Program-made: the position numbers and the translations under genes
The notes under the pieces: model-generated
What the model was told of the DNA's origin: nothing
What the model saw: only the letters and a program-made list of their open reading frames with translations
Database searches by the model: none
DNA from: Tubiluchus corallicola
Lineage: Eukaryota; Priapulida; Priapulimorpha; Priapulimorphida; Tubiluchidae
Assembly: GCA_030141605.1 (NCBI GenBank)
Contig: JAQGDQ010000766.1
Coordinates: 36,085-100,084, forward strand
Direction: 5' to 3'
Length of the DNA stretch: 64,000 nucleotides
Shown here: positions 11,407 through 22,689 of the stretch, in pieces
Layout: the number at the start of each line of letters is the position of its first letter
Position numbering within the stretch: position 1 is the stretch's first letter

Positions 11407-13200
11407 TAAGTTGGGGTCTAGACTTTTAGCATTATTAATAAGTAATACTAGTAAGTGAGATTTACCATTCATACGTGTGTATATATACAGTTTGGTAAGC
11501 TCAACTTGAGTGGAAAGTAGTAGTTTAAGTTTTAGTTGTGTAGGCAGTTCCAACACTAGGTATATAGAGAAATAAGCTTGTTTTTATAGTTTGAGACAAG
11601 ATGATTAAGGGATTTGATTTTGAACTCTTAAGGAATAGAGTTTCAACGTACTTGAGCGAACATTAAGCATTGGTTGTATTGCATCTTTTGACGCTATAAG
11701 TGTTACTTGACGCAAAGCGTGTTTGGTAATATTGCAAAGCTGAAGGTTCGCTCAAGTATCCATTAAATAGTTTAGGTAGCTTATGATTCTTAAATTTAAA
11801 AACAAATCTAGCCATTTCTAGGTTATAGATAACAATTTTTTTTTAAAATTCTTAGTTGATTATAATAAGATGTTGCATGGTCCCTGAAACCAGCAAAACA
11901 GACAGCTTTTACAATCTTGTTTTGAGGTACAGCAACATTGTGTGTCAGTTTTGTTGGCTGATCCCCATGTAAGTATTCCGTATTGTAAGTAGGGAAAAAC
12001 TAGTCCGTAATATATTAATTTCAAAGTTTGCTTATGTAGGTAGAGCCGAGGTTTAAAAAATAATCCTGTTATTTTACTAATTTTATACGTTACATGTTTT
12101 ATATGTGTACTCCAGTTAAGCTTGCTATCGATATAAACACCCAGATATTTTATATCATTCGACCGACTAATAATTATATTATTAATTTTAACTTGGTTGT
12201 CTTCATCTGCATTAAGTTTTCGATTTGAAAAGAGAATAAACTTAGTTTTGTGATAGTTTAATGTTAGTTAATTTTCCTTTAACCAGGTATCAATTTTATT
12301 TAATTGTTGGTTGATAGTATTTTGTAGATTATGGATATCAGATCCAGCCATAAATAGGTTAGTATCATCCGCAAACATTCGTGTATCAAGGTTAGTACAA
12401 TCAGGGAGTTCATTGATATACAACAAAAATAGTAATGGTCCCAGGGTAGTGCCTTGAGGAATCCCACATGTGACTTGAGCCGATTTAGATTTTGTATCCC
12501 CAATGGCTGTAAACTGTTTGCGATTCGTAAGATAGGAAACAAAGAATTTAAGTACATATCCTTTTATACCATAGTGGTTAAGTTTTTTGATTAGTGTATT
12601 GTGTTGGACAGAATCAAATGCTTTTTGTAGATCCAGAAAAATTCCGCATGTTATTATCAAGATTTTCTAGTATTCTGTCAACTAATTCAGATGTAACAAG
12701 AGCAGTAGCATCCTTTTTCTGAAAACCAAACTGAAAATCCGTTTTCGTTAAAAATTTTGTTAAGACATTTTTTTGATATTGGGGAAAGTAATGAAATAGG
12801 TCTATAGTTATTTAATTTGGTGATTCAGCTTTGTATATTTGAACAATTTTAGCATTTTTCAACTTATCAGGGAATACAGCTTAGATCAATTAGCGGTGGA
12901 CTAATTGTTTTATAATATTGGATGGGTATCTCATCTGGTGCTGAAGATTTATTACTGTTAAAGTTATTTATCTTACTAAGAATTTCCTGTTCGTAAATTT
13001 GGGCAATGAAAACATGTTTTGTACAGGGTTTTTAAGAAAGTTATTATGACTAGTGTTAGTTTTTTTGGATTTTAGTGGCTAGCTTATTACTTTCAGAGGT
13101 AAAGTGTTCATTGAAAGCATCACACATAATTGCCTGATTACTTGTTTCCATTCCATTGACTTTAATTTTATTAGTAAGACGGCATCTCTGTTTTTACGAC
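11407..13200 (-). pseudogene. non-LTR retrotransposon (LINE) RT, degenerate
   Basis: The minus strand encodes reverse-transcriptase blocks in order: a pre-RT segment (NKIKVNG, DAFNEHFTS; about 13185-13080), then the open stretch 12660-12268 with DLQKAFDSV, GIPQGTTLGPLLF and FADDTNLF (catalytic Asp pair), then after one stop codon the thumb region IKYLGVYIDSKLNW and on to about 11880. Several stops and frameshifts make it inactive. It resembles CR1/L2/Jockey-type elements. It has no endonuclease domain, so it is 5' truncated. Its 3' end adjoins the edge of the segmental duplication. Confidence 0.85.
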
Positions 13201-13273
13201 ATCAAATAAATTTGTAATTGATAATGACTCAGTAGTTTAAGAATAAATGTGCTGTATGTATTAAATCAAAGTA

Positions 13274-13957
13274 CCATATTTTCCCATGTATAAGAGACCC
13301 TTGTGTATAAGAGACCCCTTCAATTTTTAGGCAAAAATTCTGGAAAAAAGTTTTTTGGTAATGAATAACTTTATTCATCATAGAAATCATTAAATTCCTC
13401 ATCACTCTCATCAAAAATATCAACTGGAGTCAGACCTTCAGCAATTCCAGCCAGTTCATCATCAGCCAGTGCTGCGTACCTGCAAACCTGTAACAGGAAA
13501 AGATAAAACGAGGAGATAATGCCTGTGTCACGATGCTTGTATTGCTTACAACCGCTTCATAGTCGAACGCGACACGCCTTGCTTAGGCTGACTCATCTCG
13601 TTGACCTCTGCCGACATATCAATGACGTCGATGGGCATGCAGAGAGCTTATGCAGATGCGTTGATTGGCTGCAGAACAATCGATTTCTCTCCAATACCAA
13701 AGAGACATTTAAAAAAATAATAACTTACCCGGTACATTAATTTTATCATTAGAATTTAGCCATGGAGAAGATTTATTGAAAGGAAACTATAATTATTCGA
13801 AATAAAACAGTTGTAGAGCACTTATTTCATTAAAATCATTAGTGTCACAATTTATGCATCTTATTGAAAAGACTTACTCCCATGTATAAGAGACCCCCTA
13901 TTTTTAAAGTGAAAATTCTGAGCAAAAAAGGGTCTCTTATACATGGGAAAATACGGT
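13274..13957 (-). mobile_element. pogo-like deletion derivative
   Basis: A 684 bp element with 28 bp near-perfect inverted ends (ACC[A/G]TATTTTCCCATGTA at the tips), TA on each side (13272-13273, 13958-13959 region) and subterminal repeats of GTATAAGAGACCC. The minus strand keeps the acidic end of a transposase (IFDESDEEFNDFYDE then stop at about 13374), as in DDE_1/pogo-type proteins. The catalytic region is missing. Confidence 0.7.
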
Positions 13958-14095
13958 AATTACATGTATTTAACATTAATCGTTGCGTTTCTGCTGCTGA
14001 ATCCATCATTATCGTAATCTAATTGGTCTAGTGTGATTGTTGTTTAATGTTAAATCATTTATTTGACAGCAGTTTGGGAAATTTTCGATTCTTTT

Positions 14096-14106
14096 TTCTT
14101 TGCAGA
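14096..14106 (+). promoter_or_regulatory. splice acceptor of the ZNF-B coding exon
   Basis: TTCTTTGCAG followed by the conserved exon start AGAGCTGGCATT. Only 39 non-coding bases precede the ATG in this exon. Confidence 0.7.
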
Positions 14107-14144
14107 GAGCTGGCATTGTGGCCTCTCTTCCTGTGACTACAAAG

Positions 14145-15677
14145 ATGGACGAGACTACACAAGGAGTTCCTGGATGTGTGAAAATTGAACCTGATATTTT
14201 AGTTAACTGGATGAAGGGCAGCTCTCGTGATGAAATGCAACCTGACAATGTAAAAACTGAGAATGACGTCCTCGCAGACTATCTGGAAAACACTGATATC
14301 TGTAAAACAGGCATAACTGTGGAACCTGACATTGTCCACAAGGAAACTGACTTCAGTGTTTTGATGAATAGCGAAGGTAATAGTTTGAGTGACAAAGTAA
14401 CAGATGAAGATGTAAAAATTACTTATGAATCTGTAAAAATTGAACCTGATGCTTCAGATGCCGTAGTGAAGGAAAGCAAAGAGGATTTAATGGAAGATGA
14501 ACTTTTGGCATGTGTGAACAATAAAAGTAAAGAGCTGCTGTCGTTTAAGTTTGATCACATTGATCCTGCTGATAAATACGATCAAATCGTAGCTCATTCC
14601 ATTCAAAATTCACCAGAAACCACTAGTTTGAGCCACGGGCGAAAAATGTCTTTTAAGTGCCTTGAATGTGATGCCGTTTTAGCAAGTAAACGTGGTTTAA
14701 AAGTACACATGAGAACTCACGCTGAAGAAAAGCCATCTAAGTGTAGTCAGCGTGATGCTGCATTTGCTCATGCAAATGATTTGCAAGTACATTCAACAGC
14801 TCACACTGGAGAGAAACCCCACAAGTGTAGTCAGTGTGATGCTGCATTTGCTTACTCATGTCATCTCAAAACACATTTTAGAATTCACACTGGAGAGAAA
14901 CCATTCAAGTGTAATTATTGTGATGCTGCATTTAGTCGGGCAAATGCTAAGAAAGTGCATTTACGAACTCACACTGGAGAAAAACCATACAAGTGCAGTC
15001 AGTGTAGCGCTGCATTTGCACATGCAAGTAATCTGAAGATGCATTCAAGAACTCATACTGGGGAAAGGCCATACAAGTGTACTCAGTGCGTTGCTGTATT
15101 TGCTAATGCAAGTACTTTCAAGATACATTTAAGGGCTCACACTGGAGAAAAGCCATTCAAGTGTTGGCAGTGTGATGCTGCATTTACTCGGGCAGGGAGC
15201 ATGAAAGCTCATTTAAGAATTCACACTGGAGAGAAACCTTTCAAGTGTTCTCTGTGTAATGCTGCATTTGCCTATTCATGTCATCTCAAAACCCATTTTA
15301 GAATTCACACTGGAGAAAAACCTTTCAATTGCAGCGAGTGCAAGGCTGCATTTGCTTACTCGAGCCATCTTAAGACACATTTTAGAATTCACACTGGAGA
15401 AAAGCCATTCAAGTGCAATTTGTGTGGTGCCGCATTTGCTCAGGCAGTCAATCTGAGAAAGCACTCTAGAACTCACACTGGGGAAAAACCATACATGTGC
15501 ACTCAATGCGATGCTGTATTTGCTCATGCTGGTAATCTTAAGGTGCATTTCAGAACTCACACTGGAGAGAAACCATTTAAGTGCAATCTGTGTGATGCTG
15601 CATTTGCTCAGGCAGTCACTCTGAGAAAACATTCAAGAATTCATACTAAAGAAAAACCAGTCATGTCAGCACTATGA
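14145..15677 (+). CDS. ZNF-B, C2H2 zinc-finger protein with SUMO-motif tail
   Basis: A 510-residue protein. The ATG at 14145 (MDETTQ) is the first one after the acceptor at 14105. The N-terminal 165 residues hold VKIEPD twice and VKTEND, plus the family motif KEDLMEDELLA. Twelve C2H2 units follow (about residues 167-500). The second is broken because its second cysteine is Arg (SKCSQRD), so eleven should fold. Linkers are mostly TGEKP. It forms a tandem pair with ZNF-C: 3' flanks and downstream non-coding DNA match for 2 kb. The reading frame stops inside what was a further finger. Targets are unknown; a nuclear DNA-binding role follows from the family. Confidence 0.92.
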   Translation: MDETTQGVPGCVKIEPDILVNWMKGSSRDEMQPDNVKTENDVLADYLENTDICKTGITVEPDIVHKETDFSVLMNSEGNSLSDKVTDEDVKITYESVKIEPDASDAVVKESKEDLMEDELLACVNNKSKELLSFKFDHIDPADKYDQIVAHSIQNSPETTSLSHGRKMSFKCLECDAVLASKRGLKVHMRTHAEEKPSKCSQRDAAFAHANDLQVHSTAHTGEKPHKCSQCDAAFAYSCHLKTHFRIHTGEKPFKCNYCDAAFSRANAKKVHLRTHTGEKPYKCSQCSAAFAHASNLKMHSRTHTGERPYKCTQCVAVFANASTFKIHLRAHTGEKPFKCWQCDAAFTRAGSMKAHLRIHTGEKPFKCSLCNAAFAYSCHLKTHFRIHTGEKPFNCSECKAAFAYSSHLKTHFRIHTGEKPFKCNLCGAAFAQAVNLRKHSRTHTGEKPYMCTQCDAVFAHAGNLKVHFRTHTGEKPFKCNLCDAAFAQAVTLRKHSRIHTKEKPVMSAL

Positions 15678-16170
15678 AAAGGCATTTAAAAACTCTGTGA
15701 TAAACCATTTAACTGCAACAAGTGCTTGGTGGACCTAGAGTAATTTAAGACATCATTATCAAACCTATGGACAAAGGAATCGTTTTGCATTTAGTCATTG
15801 TTTCGCTAATTTAATTTTGTGAGTTTACTCACTTAGACCAACATCTCAGAATTTATAAAGAATAAACAGCCAATGTTTCCTCAGTTAGCAAAACAAAAAC
15901 TCACACAAGAAAAATCACTTTCTTGTTTTGTCACTGTGATGCAAAATGATCGTGTAATTATAATTGACCTAGGAGAATTCATGCGGGAGAAAAATCTTTT
16001 GTATGTAGTTATTGCGGTGCCACATTTATTTAGCTCAAAAATTTGAAACAACATCTGTGAAATGTTTTAAATATAATCATTTTAACCCTTCAACTGCATG
16101 GTGTGCTGCATTTGCTAAGGATGACTCGGACCTGAAAAGCACCTGTGAACTGATGCTTAGAATCTGTTTA
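15678..16170 (+). pseudogene. fossil zinc fingers in the ZNF-B 3' flank
   Basis: Beyond the stop the finger pattern is still readable but interrupted. Near 15970-16050 one reads RIHAGEKSFVCSYCGATFI, a stop, then LKNLKQH. At 16105-16165 AAFAKDDSDLK is readable. The same decayed units, with the same in-frame stop after ATFI, occur behind ZNF-C, so decay preceded the B/C duplication. Confidence 0.75.
15861..15866 (+). terminator. candidate poly(A) signal of ZNF-B
   Basis: AATAAA 184 bases after the stop. ZNF-C has the same hexamer in the aligned position (21009-21014). Confidence 0.5.
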
Positions 16171-17680
16171 ACCCTTTAGTTGTATGAGTAACGAAACTGC
16201 TATGTATAATTAGAAGTGAGCTAATTTTACTCAGTCAGTTATTCTGAAAAAATTGTTGAGATGGAAAATCCATTGATTATTTTGCTGCTTGTAGCAAACA
16301 TCACAATGCTAATGAAATAAAAATTGTTATTGAATATTTACTCTCAGCTCTGATGTTCCAGAAACAGTCAGAACTTTGAAAGGCAATTTTTTATACAAAT
16401 TTCATCCAGTAAAGCCAATAGCCATGAAAACTATTCGTTATCGTTTCTATTCTAAATGATTAACAGAATTTAAATTGTGTTGTTGTCACTGAAAAGGATA
16501 GCGTGTTCCATTCCTGGAGTTTTGATTTTTTTGTTAAAAATTTTGTATTTGTATTTGAACCACGACTTGCGGTCTCTTGAAAAATTTTGTGAGCTGTTTT
16601 TCATTAATGATTGATTAATAAAAACATATTAATAATCTAATAATAATCTTTTTGTGTATCTTGTAACACGCGCACAGTTATAATACAATTAATTTGGAAA
16701 CAAAAATGTGAAAAAAGGGCAGCGAAAGACCAATATTCACACAATTATGATAGTGAAGTATGTCTGCTATAATAGCTGTGATTTTGTGCCATTCTAAGTT
16801 TAGTGATATAAGCAAAGGACATAAAATATTGCGTTAACAGTATAAATATTGTGAGATTTTGGCACCTATTTTGTTGTAATGAATTCAACTTTTCATTCTC
16901 AGATTTGATTTATTTATTTTGCTTTCACATTTTTGTTAATGCTTTGGAAATCGTTGCCTCCATTCCCAGTTCTTGTGCATATCTTTATATTTTTAGGAAA
17001 ATTACATAAATCATTTTAAAATTGCGAATATAAACACATACCTGGCTGAGATAGGTAGATTTGTAGGTGCCAATTATACCTTCTTTTTATATTGTTAAAC
17101 ACTAGATGTTTACAGTTCTACAAATTCATTAATTTTTTATAAATTATGATTTTTAAAATACAGAGAACTTGTCATTACAACTATAATAAACTAGAATTAA
17201 TCTTTTTGTAATATCGAAGTACAGATCTGTGTAAAAATAAAATGTAAATATAATCTGTCATAAGCTCCAAAACTGGCTAAGAATTTATAGCTGCTTATAA
17301 AATTTAGGTGAACATTTTAAATCGTGGAAACCGATTTGAGAAATTTAAATGGATTCAAATGCCTGACGAACTCAAGTATTAAGTTTCCTGATTGTTGCTG
17401 TACTTTAACAAATCTGTCACCAGGTAGAGCATGCTTGTGTAATTAAAATTCCAAAAACTGGCAAAAAGATAAAATTTTATAGCAGATCGTAGCTGGTTAC
17501 GAAGTGGCACCAATGGTCATGTACTACTATATTACTAGTGCTTATGACGACAATGATAATGCTGGTACTAGTTACTCAAGGTTTTGTTACCTATTATTAA
17601 AATGATGTATTAACTATTATGCTTCTCTTACAAAGTAATAGACAGGATAGCATGTGATTAGATATGACTATTATTATTAC
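16171..17680. other. intergenic, no gene seen
   Basis: AT-rich DNA matching 21500-22690 behind ZNF-C in long stretches, so it belongs to the tandem ZNF-B/ZNF-C unit. No ORF I can support. Confidence 0.6.
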
Positions 17681-18060
17681 AGCTAATAATTTTTACATTA
17701 TTATTTTAATTATTATTCTTATCAAATAATATTATAATAATAATTATTTGTTTCTTTTATTAATATTGTTGCTGTTGATCATGTTAATACCAGCATACTG
17801 TTTATAAATATTAATGTTATTAATTATTTACAATAATTTTATTAGTTGCATTTGTGCCAATCTAATTTTTTCTCGCAAATGCAATCTGTACTGCAGGTGA
17901 AACAAATTTTTTTTGCTCTTACTAATACAGGTCGTGACGAATGCCAGCAACAGCAGCAGAAAATGGAATCGCCGTCGTTTTAGAAACGCAGCATGTTGAA
18001 GGATAGAAGATGGAGAATATTTGCTGATGGCGAAAATTTGTCGCTATAAATGTAAATCTG
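17680..18060 (+). promoter_or_regulatory. putative ZNF-C promoter / first exon block
   Basis: ATT-rich microsatellite (17680-17760), TATA-like TTTATAAATA (17801-17810), a segment ending CTGCAG/GTGAAA like a splice donor, then after AATACAG the conserved GTCGTGACGAATG block and GAAGATGGAG. About 1.1 kb upstream of the ZNF-C acceptor. The role is inferred from conservation in four paralogues. Confidence 0.5.
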
Positions 18061-18539
18061 TAATTGATTTACATTTTATATGGTATATTATTTACAGAAC
18101 ATAATTTCCTATTTTTGAATTTTATAATTTCATTGCGGTCCACTTGCAATTTAGTTGGTTCTAACACCCTACTACCTTCCTGTATGAGTCCCTTTACTAA
18201 CACTCTACCTCTTTCCCAGTCCAAGCCTCCCCCCTCACTCCATTTCCATATATACCACTGATTCACACCTACGACATCCTACCGCACTGCCAAACCTGAC
18301 AAACGCCAAGAGTATCAAGGCACCAATAACACCACGCCGGGTCATACTTTAAAAATGGTACCGGCTATTGCCCGGCCCGAGGCGTTGTAAATTAGGGTAA
18401 AAGTGAGGTAATAATAGTCTCTGTAGTTGTAGGTTGCTGTTTAGTCTATATAATGGACTTAAAGAACTACTGTGGAGAATGACTTCGGAGTGTTTATTTT
18501 GTATCAAAAGCATTTTTCTTCAACGGTCACATTATCTAC

Positions 18540-18780
18540 CTAATTCTTACATAAACAACTTATATATAAATGCAGGACAACATATACATCATTATCAAAC
18601 TGTTAAATGTATCACAATATACACATCATTATCAAACTGTTAAATGCAAGACAACATACACATCATTATCAAACTGTTAAATGCAGGACAACATACACAT
18701 TATTATCAAACTTTTAAATGCAGGACAACATACACATCATTATCAAACTGTTAATTGTAGGACAACATACATGGTTTTAC
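18540..18780. repeat. 37 bp minisatellite upstream of ZNF-C
   Basis: About five or six copies of a unit containing ACATACACATCATTATCAAA and CTGTTAAATGC. The same unit, diverged, is amplified upstream of ZNF-D (23700-24185) and present about once upstream of ZNF-A (near 4170-4210). Confidence 0.85.
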
Positions 18781-19167
18781 TATGTAGCTTGTTAAGCTGA
18801 AACTTGAACTTTTTCTTCAAAGCATCTAACAATAACTAAACATTTTAATGGCATTTCTAATAATAGCTGTCGTAGTAGATGTAATAATTAAATCCCTTTC
18901 TGTTGAGGAAGATTACAGACTTTGCAGTTACGCCTTCCAATCTTTAGCCATTGTGCAATTGGGAGCTCTGTTGCTTCGGTAGATGAATAGCACACTTGCT
19001 GCTAGTAACTGGCTTCTCCTGAGTCCATCATTATTATAAGATAATTGTTTCTGATGTTACTAACATTAAATATTTCTTTACTTATTTTTTAAAAGTTTCG
19101 TAAGTTCTTAATTTACTTTTTTGCAGAGAGCTAGTACTGCCACTCTGCTCATACATCTCTTACAAAC

Positions 19168-20832
19168 ATGGACCAGGCTGTACAAGCAGTTCTTTCAAGG
19201 GTGAAAGTTGAACCTGGTATTTTAGTTAACTTCGTAGAGGGCAGCACTGATGATAAAGTGCAAGCTGCGAATGTAAAAACTGAATGTGACGGTGAAACAG
19301 TTGACATAAAAGGCAATAACAAATATGGAAGAGTAGAATGCGAGTTTCAAACAAATGAAACAACTATAAAAACTGCTTATGATATGCTTCCAGATGATAA
19401 TAATAGGCAAAACACTGATATCTGTAAAACACACATGATAGTGCAACCTGACATTGTCCACTTGAAAACTGACTTCAGTGTTTTGATGAATAGGGAAGGT
19501 AATAGTTTGAGTGACGAAGTAACAGATAATGATGTAAAAACTGCTTGTGAATTTGTGAAAATTGAACCTGATTGTTCAGATGATATTGTGAATAAAAGCA
19601 AAGAGGATTTAATGGAAGATGAACTTTTAGTAAACGTGAACGACAAAAGTAAAGAGCTGCTGTCATTTAACCTTGATCACTCTGATCCCGCTGTTAATCA
19701 CGATGAAATAGAATCTTCTTTCTTTCAAGAAAAATTGAACGGGTTTAATCATGGTGCTGGTGCAAGGAATTTGGAAAAACCTTCAGATACTCACACTGGA
19801 GAAAAAACTTTCAAGTGCAGTCAGTGTGATGCAGCTTTTGTTAAATCAAACCTTTTGAAAAGACATTTAAGAACTCACACTGGAGAAAAATACAAGTGCA
19901 GTCGCTGTAATGCCGCATTTACTCATGCAGTTGGTCTGAATGTACATCTAAGAATTCACACTGGAGAGAAACCATTCAAGTGTAGTCAGTATAGTGCAGA
20001 TTTTGCTCGAGCAGGTGGGCTGGTGCAACATTTAAGAAATGACACTAGAGAGAAAACATTTAAGTGCAGTCAGTGTAGTGCTGCATTTGCTCATAATGCC
20101 AGTCTGACAAGACATTCAAGAATTCACACTGGAGAGAAACCTTTCAAGTGTAGTCAGTGTGATGCTGCGTTTGCTAACAGTGCCAGTCTGACAAGACATT
20201 CAAGAATTCACACTGGAGAAAAACCTTTCAAGTGCAATCAGTGTGATGCTGCATTTGTTGACTCAGGTTGTTTGAAAACACATTTAAGAATTCATACTGG
20301 AGAGAAACCTTTCAAGTGTAGTCGGTGTGAAGCTACATTTGCTTACTCGGGCCATCTCAAAACACATTTTAGAATTCACACGGGAGAAAAACCGTTCAAG
20401 TGTAGTCAGTGTGATGCTGCATTTAGTGGGGCAACTGCTAAGAAAGTACATTTAAGAATTCACACTGGAGAAAAACCTTTCAAGTGCAGTCAGTGTAATG
20501 CTGCGTTTGCTCACAGTTCCAGTTTGACAAGACATTCAAGAACCCACACTGGAGAGAAGCCTTTCAAGTGTAGTGAGTGTGATGCTGCATTTGCTGACTT
20601 AGGCTCTCTCAAAACACATTTTAGAATTCACACTGGTGAAAAACCGTTTAAGTGTAGTCAATGTGGTGCTGCGTTTAGACATGCAAGTGCTAGGAAAGAA
20701 CATTTAAGAATTCACACTGGAGAAAAACGTTTTAAGTGTGTTCAATGTAATGCTGCATTTGCTCGAGCAGATCGTCTGTCAAGACATTCAGAAATTCACA
20801 CTAGAGAAAAACCGTTGAGGTGGGCACACTGA
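19168..20832 (+). CDS. ZNF-C, C2H2 zinc-finger protein with SUMO-motif tail
   Basis: A 554-residue protein starting MDQAVQ. It follows an acceptor (TTTTTTGCAG at about 19126) with the exon start AGAGCTAGTACT. The tail carries VKVEPG, VKTECD and VKIEPD and the motif KEDLMEDELL. Twelve finger units follow (about residues 210-545). The third is broken twice (second Cys to Tyr in KCSQY, last His to Asp), so eleven should fold. Tandem paralogue of ZNF-B. The C-terminus reads EKPLRWAH, which is the remnant of a further linker and finger. Function is unknown beyond predicted DNA binding. Confidence 0.92.
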   Translation: MDQAVQAVLSRVKVEPGILVNFVEGSTDDKVQAANVKTECDGETVDIKGNNKYGRVECEFQTNETTIKTAYDMLPDDNNRQNTDICKTHMIVQPDIVHLKTDFSVLMNREGNSLSDEVTDNDVKTACEFVKIEPDCSDDIVNKSKEDLMEDELLVNVNDKSKELLSFNLDHSDPAVNHDEIESSFFQEKLNGFNHGAGARNLEKPSDTHTGEKTFKCSQCDAAFVKSNLLKRHLRTHTGEKYKCSRCNAAFTHAVGLNVHLRIHTGEKPFKCSQYSADFARAGGLVQHLRNDTREKTFKCSQCSAAFAHNASLTRHSRIHTGEKPFKCSQCDAAFANSASLTRHSRIHTGEKPFKCNQCDAAFVDSGCLKTHLRIHTGEKPFKCSRCEATFAYSGHLKTHFRIHTGEKPFKCSQCDAAFSGATAKKVHLRIHTGEKPFKCSQCNAAFAHSSSLTRHSRTHTGEKPFKCSECDAAFADLGSLKTHFRIHTGEKPFKCSQCGAAFRHASARKEHLRIHTGEKRFKCVQCNAAFARADRLSRHSEIHTREKPLRWAH

Positions 20833-21220
20833 CTGGATATTTAAAGACTCTGTGATAAACCTTTTAACTGCAACAAGTGTTTGGTGAACCTACAGTAATT
20901 TAAGACATCACTATCAAACTTATTGACGAAAGAATCGTTTTGCATTTAGTCATTGTTTCGCTAATTTAATTTTAATTCAGTTAGACCAACATCTTAGAAT
21001 TTATAAGGAATAAACAGTCAATGTTTCCTCAGTCAGTTACAGAAAGTTCAAGCAGGAAAAATCACTTTATAGTTTTGTCAGTGTGATGCAAATAGATTAG
21101 GTAATCACAATTGGCGCAGGAGAATTCTTACAAGAGAAAAACCTTTTGTATGTAGTTATTGCGGTGCCACATTTATTTAGCCCAAGAAGTTGAAACAACA
21201 TCCGTGAACTGTTTCAAATA
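20833..21220 (+). pseudogene. fossil zinc fingers in the ZNF-C 3' flank
   Basis: Readable decayed fingers include REKPFVCSYCGATFI, a stop, then KKLKQH around 21130-21210, aligned with the ZNF-B fossils. AATAAA lies at 21009-21014. Confidence 0.75.
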
Positions 21221-21505
21221 GAATCATTTTAACCCTTCAACTGTGTGATGCCTAGCATGATACTGCATTTGCTAGGGATGACTCAGACCTGAAAAGCACC
21301 TGTGAACTGATGCAGTAGAATCATTTTAACCCTTCAACTGTATGATGCTTAGCATGATACTGCATTTGCTAGGGATGACTCAGACCAGAAAAGCATCTGA
21401 ACTGTTTCAAATAGAATCATTTTAACCCTTCAACTATATGTTGGATGATTTTGCATTTTCTAAGGATGACTTGGACCTGAAAAGCACCTGTGAACTGATG
21501 CAGAA
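21220..21505 (+). repeat. triplicated fossil finger
   Basis: A unit of roughly 95 bp starting ATCATTTTAACCCTTCAACT is present three times. Each contains a degenerate finger (DTAFARDDSDLK in the best copies). ZNF-B has a single copy at 16075-16165, so the amplification is specific to ZNF-C. Confidence 0.8.
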
Positions 21506-22596
21506 GAATCTTTAAATGATATGGTGCCTTTGCCCTCTTTACCAGAATTTCATTATTAATCACACAGGAGCAAAGCTGTTAAGTGTAATTAGAATTAAGG
21601 TAAATTTGGTCAGCTAATTGTTCTGAAAGAACTTTTCATAATTCGAGTGATGGAAAATCCATTGACTATTTTTCTGCTTGTGTCTTTACCAGCACTCAGA
21701 ACGTGGATGAAGTAAAAACTGGCTTTGAATATTTACTTTCTGCAATGATGCTTAAGTTTTTGAAATAATTTTTTATGCAAATTTCGTCCAGCAAACCCAA
21801 TAATCACTGAATACTAAGAATAGATGAGAAATTAAATAATAATTAGTGTGAATGATTAACGTAATCTAGATTGTGTTGTTTTTATAAAAAAGAATATCAT
21901 GTTTCATTCCTGGGTTATTGAATTGTTGAAAATTTTGTATTAATGTATTAAACTCCGGACTTGTGTGTTTAAAAAAAATTGAACTGTTTTTCGTGAATTG
22001 GTTGATTAATGAAAAAATTAATCACACAAATATGATTGTGAAGTATGTCAGCTCTAATAACAGTTACATCGGCTGTTTTAAATTGGGTGAACTAAGCAAA
22101 GGACATAAATTAACATGTTAACAATGTAATTATCATCACTTTTGCTATAATAAAGTCAATTTTTTATTTATTGATTTTGCTTCCACGTTTATTTGAAACT
22201 GTGCCTCCAATTTCCTGTGAATATCTTTTTATTTTCAGGAAAATTACACAAAACACTTAAAATTTTCTGGGATATGTAAGTCTGTAGGTTCCATTTGTAT
22301 TTGTGAGTGTGTTAAACCCAAATAATTAACTTTATAAAAGTCCTGTTACTTATAAATTATGGTGAACTCTCTAAAATCTTGTAAATTCAATTAATAGTTC
22401 ATCATCCATGGATTTAATGTCTGATGAACTCAACCCTTAAGCTTCCAGGTGGAGGAGGCTTTACTGTAGTATAATTATAATTGAAAAAATCGTCAAAAAG
22501 CAAAATTTTTATATCGGTCATTAGCAGCGTATGTTGTGGTACTAGTGATCATGTACTACAATAATACTGATGCTCACAACGATGACGATAATGATG
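21506..22596. other. intergenic, no gene seen
   Basis: Matches the ZNF-B downstream region (16200-17600) in patches, including the segment around 22490-22640. No supportable ORF or RNA. Confidence 0.55.
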
Positions 22597-22689
22597 ATGT
22601 TGGTTGTTGAGGCTTTCTGTTCTCTAATATTTGATATTTTTTGTTCCTGCCATAAATGTAACACACAAGATGGCTTCTGACATGATATA

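Noticed and set aside
14100-14144. Extended N-terminus of ZNF-B (and of A, D, E) starting upstream of MDET / MDHS
   Set aside because: The upstream frame begins at a TTG that overlaps the splice acceptor. No ATG is available there, so the downstream ATG is the real start unless an upstream coding exon exists.
14752-15632. Secondary open frames inside ZNF-B
   Set aside because: Shadows of the repetitive finger coding sequence in other frames. The same kind occurs in ZNF-A, C and D.
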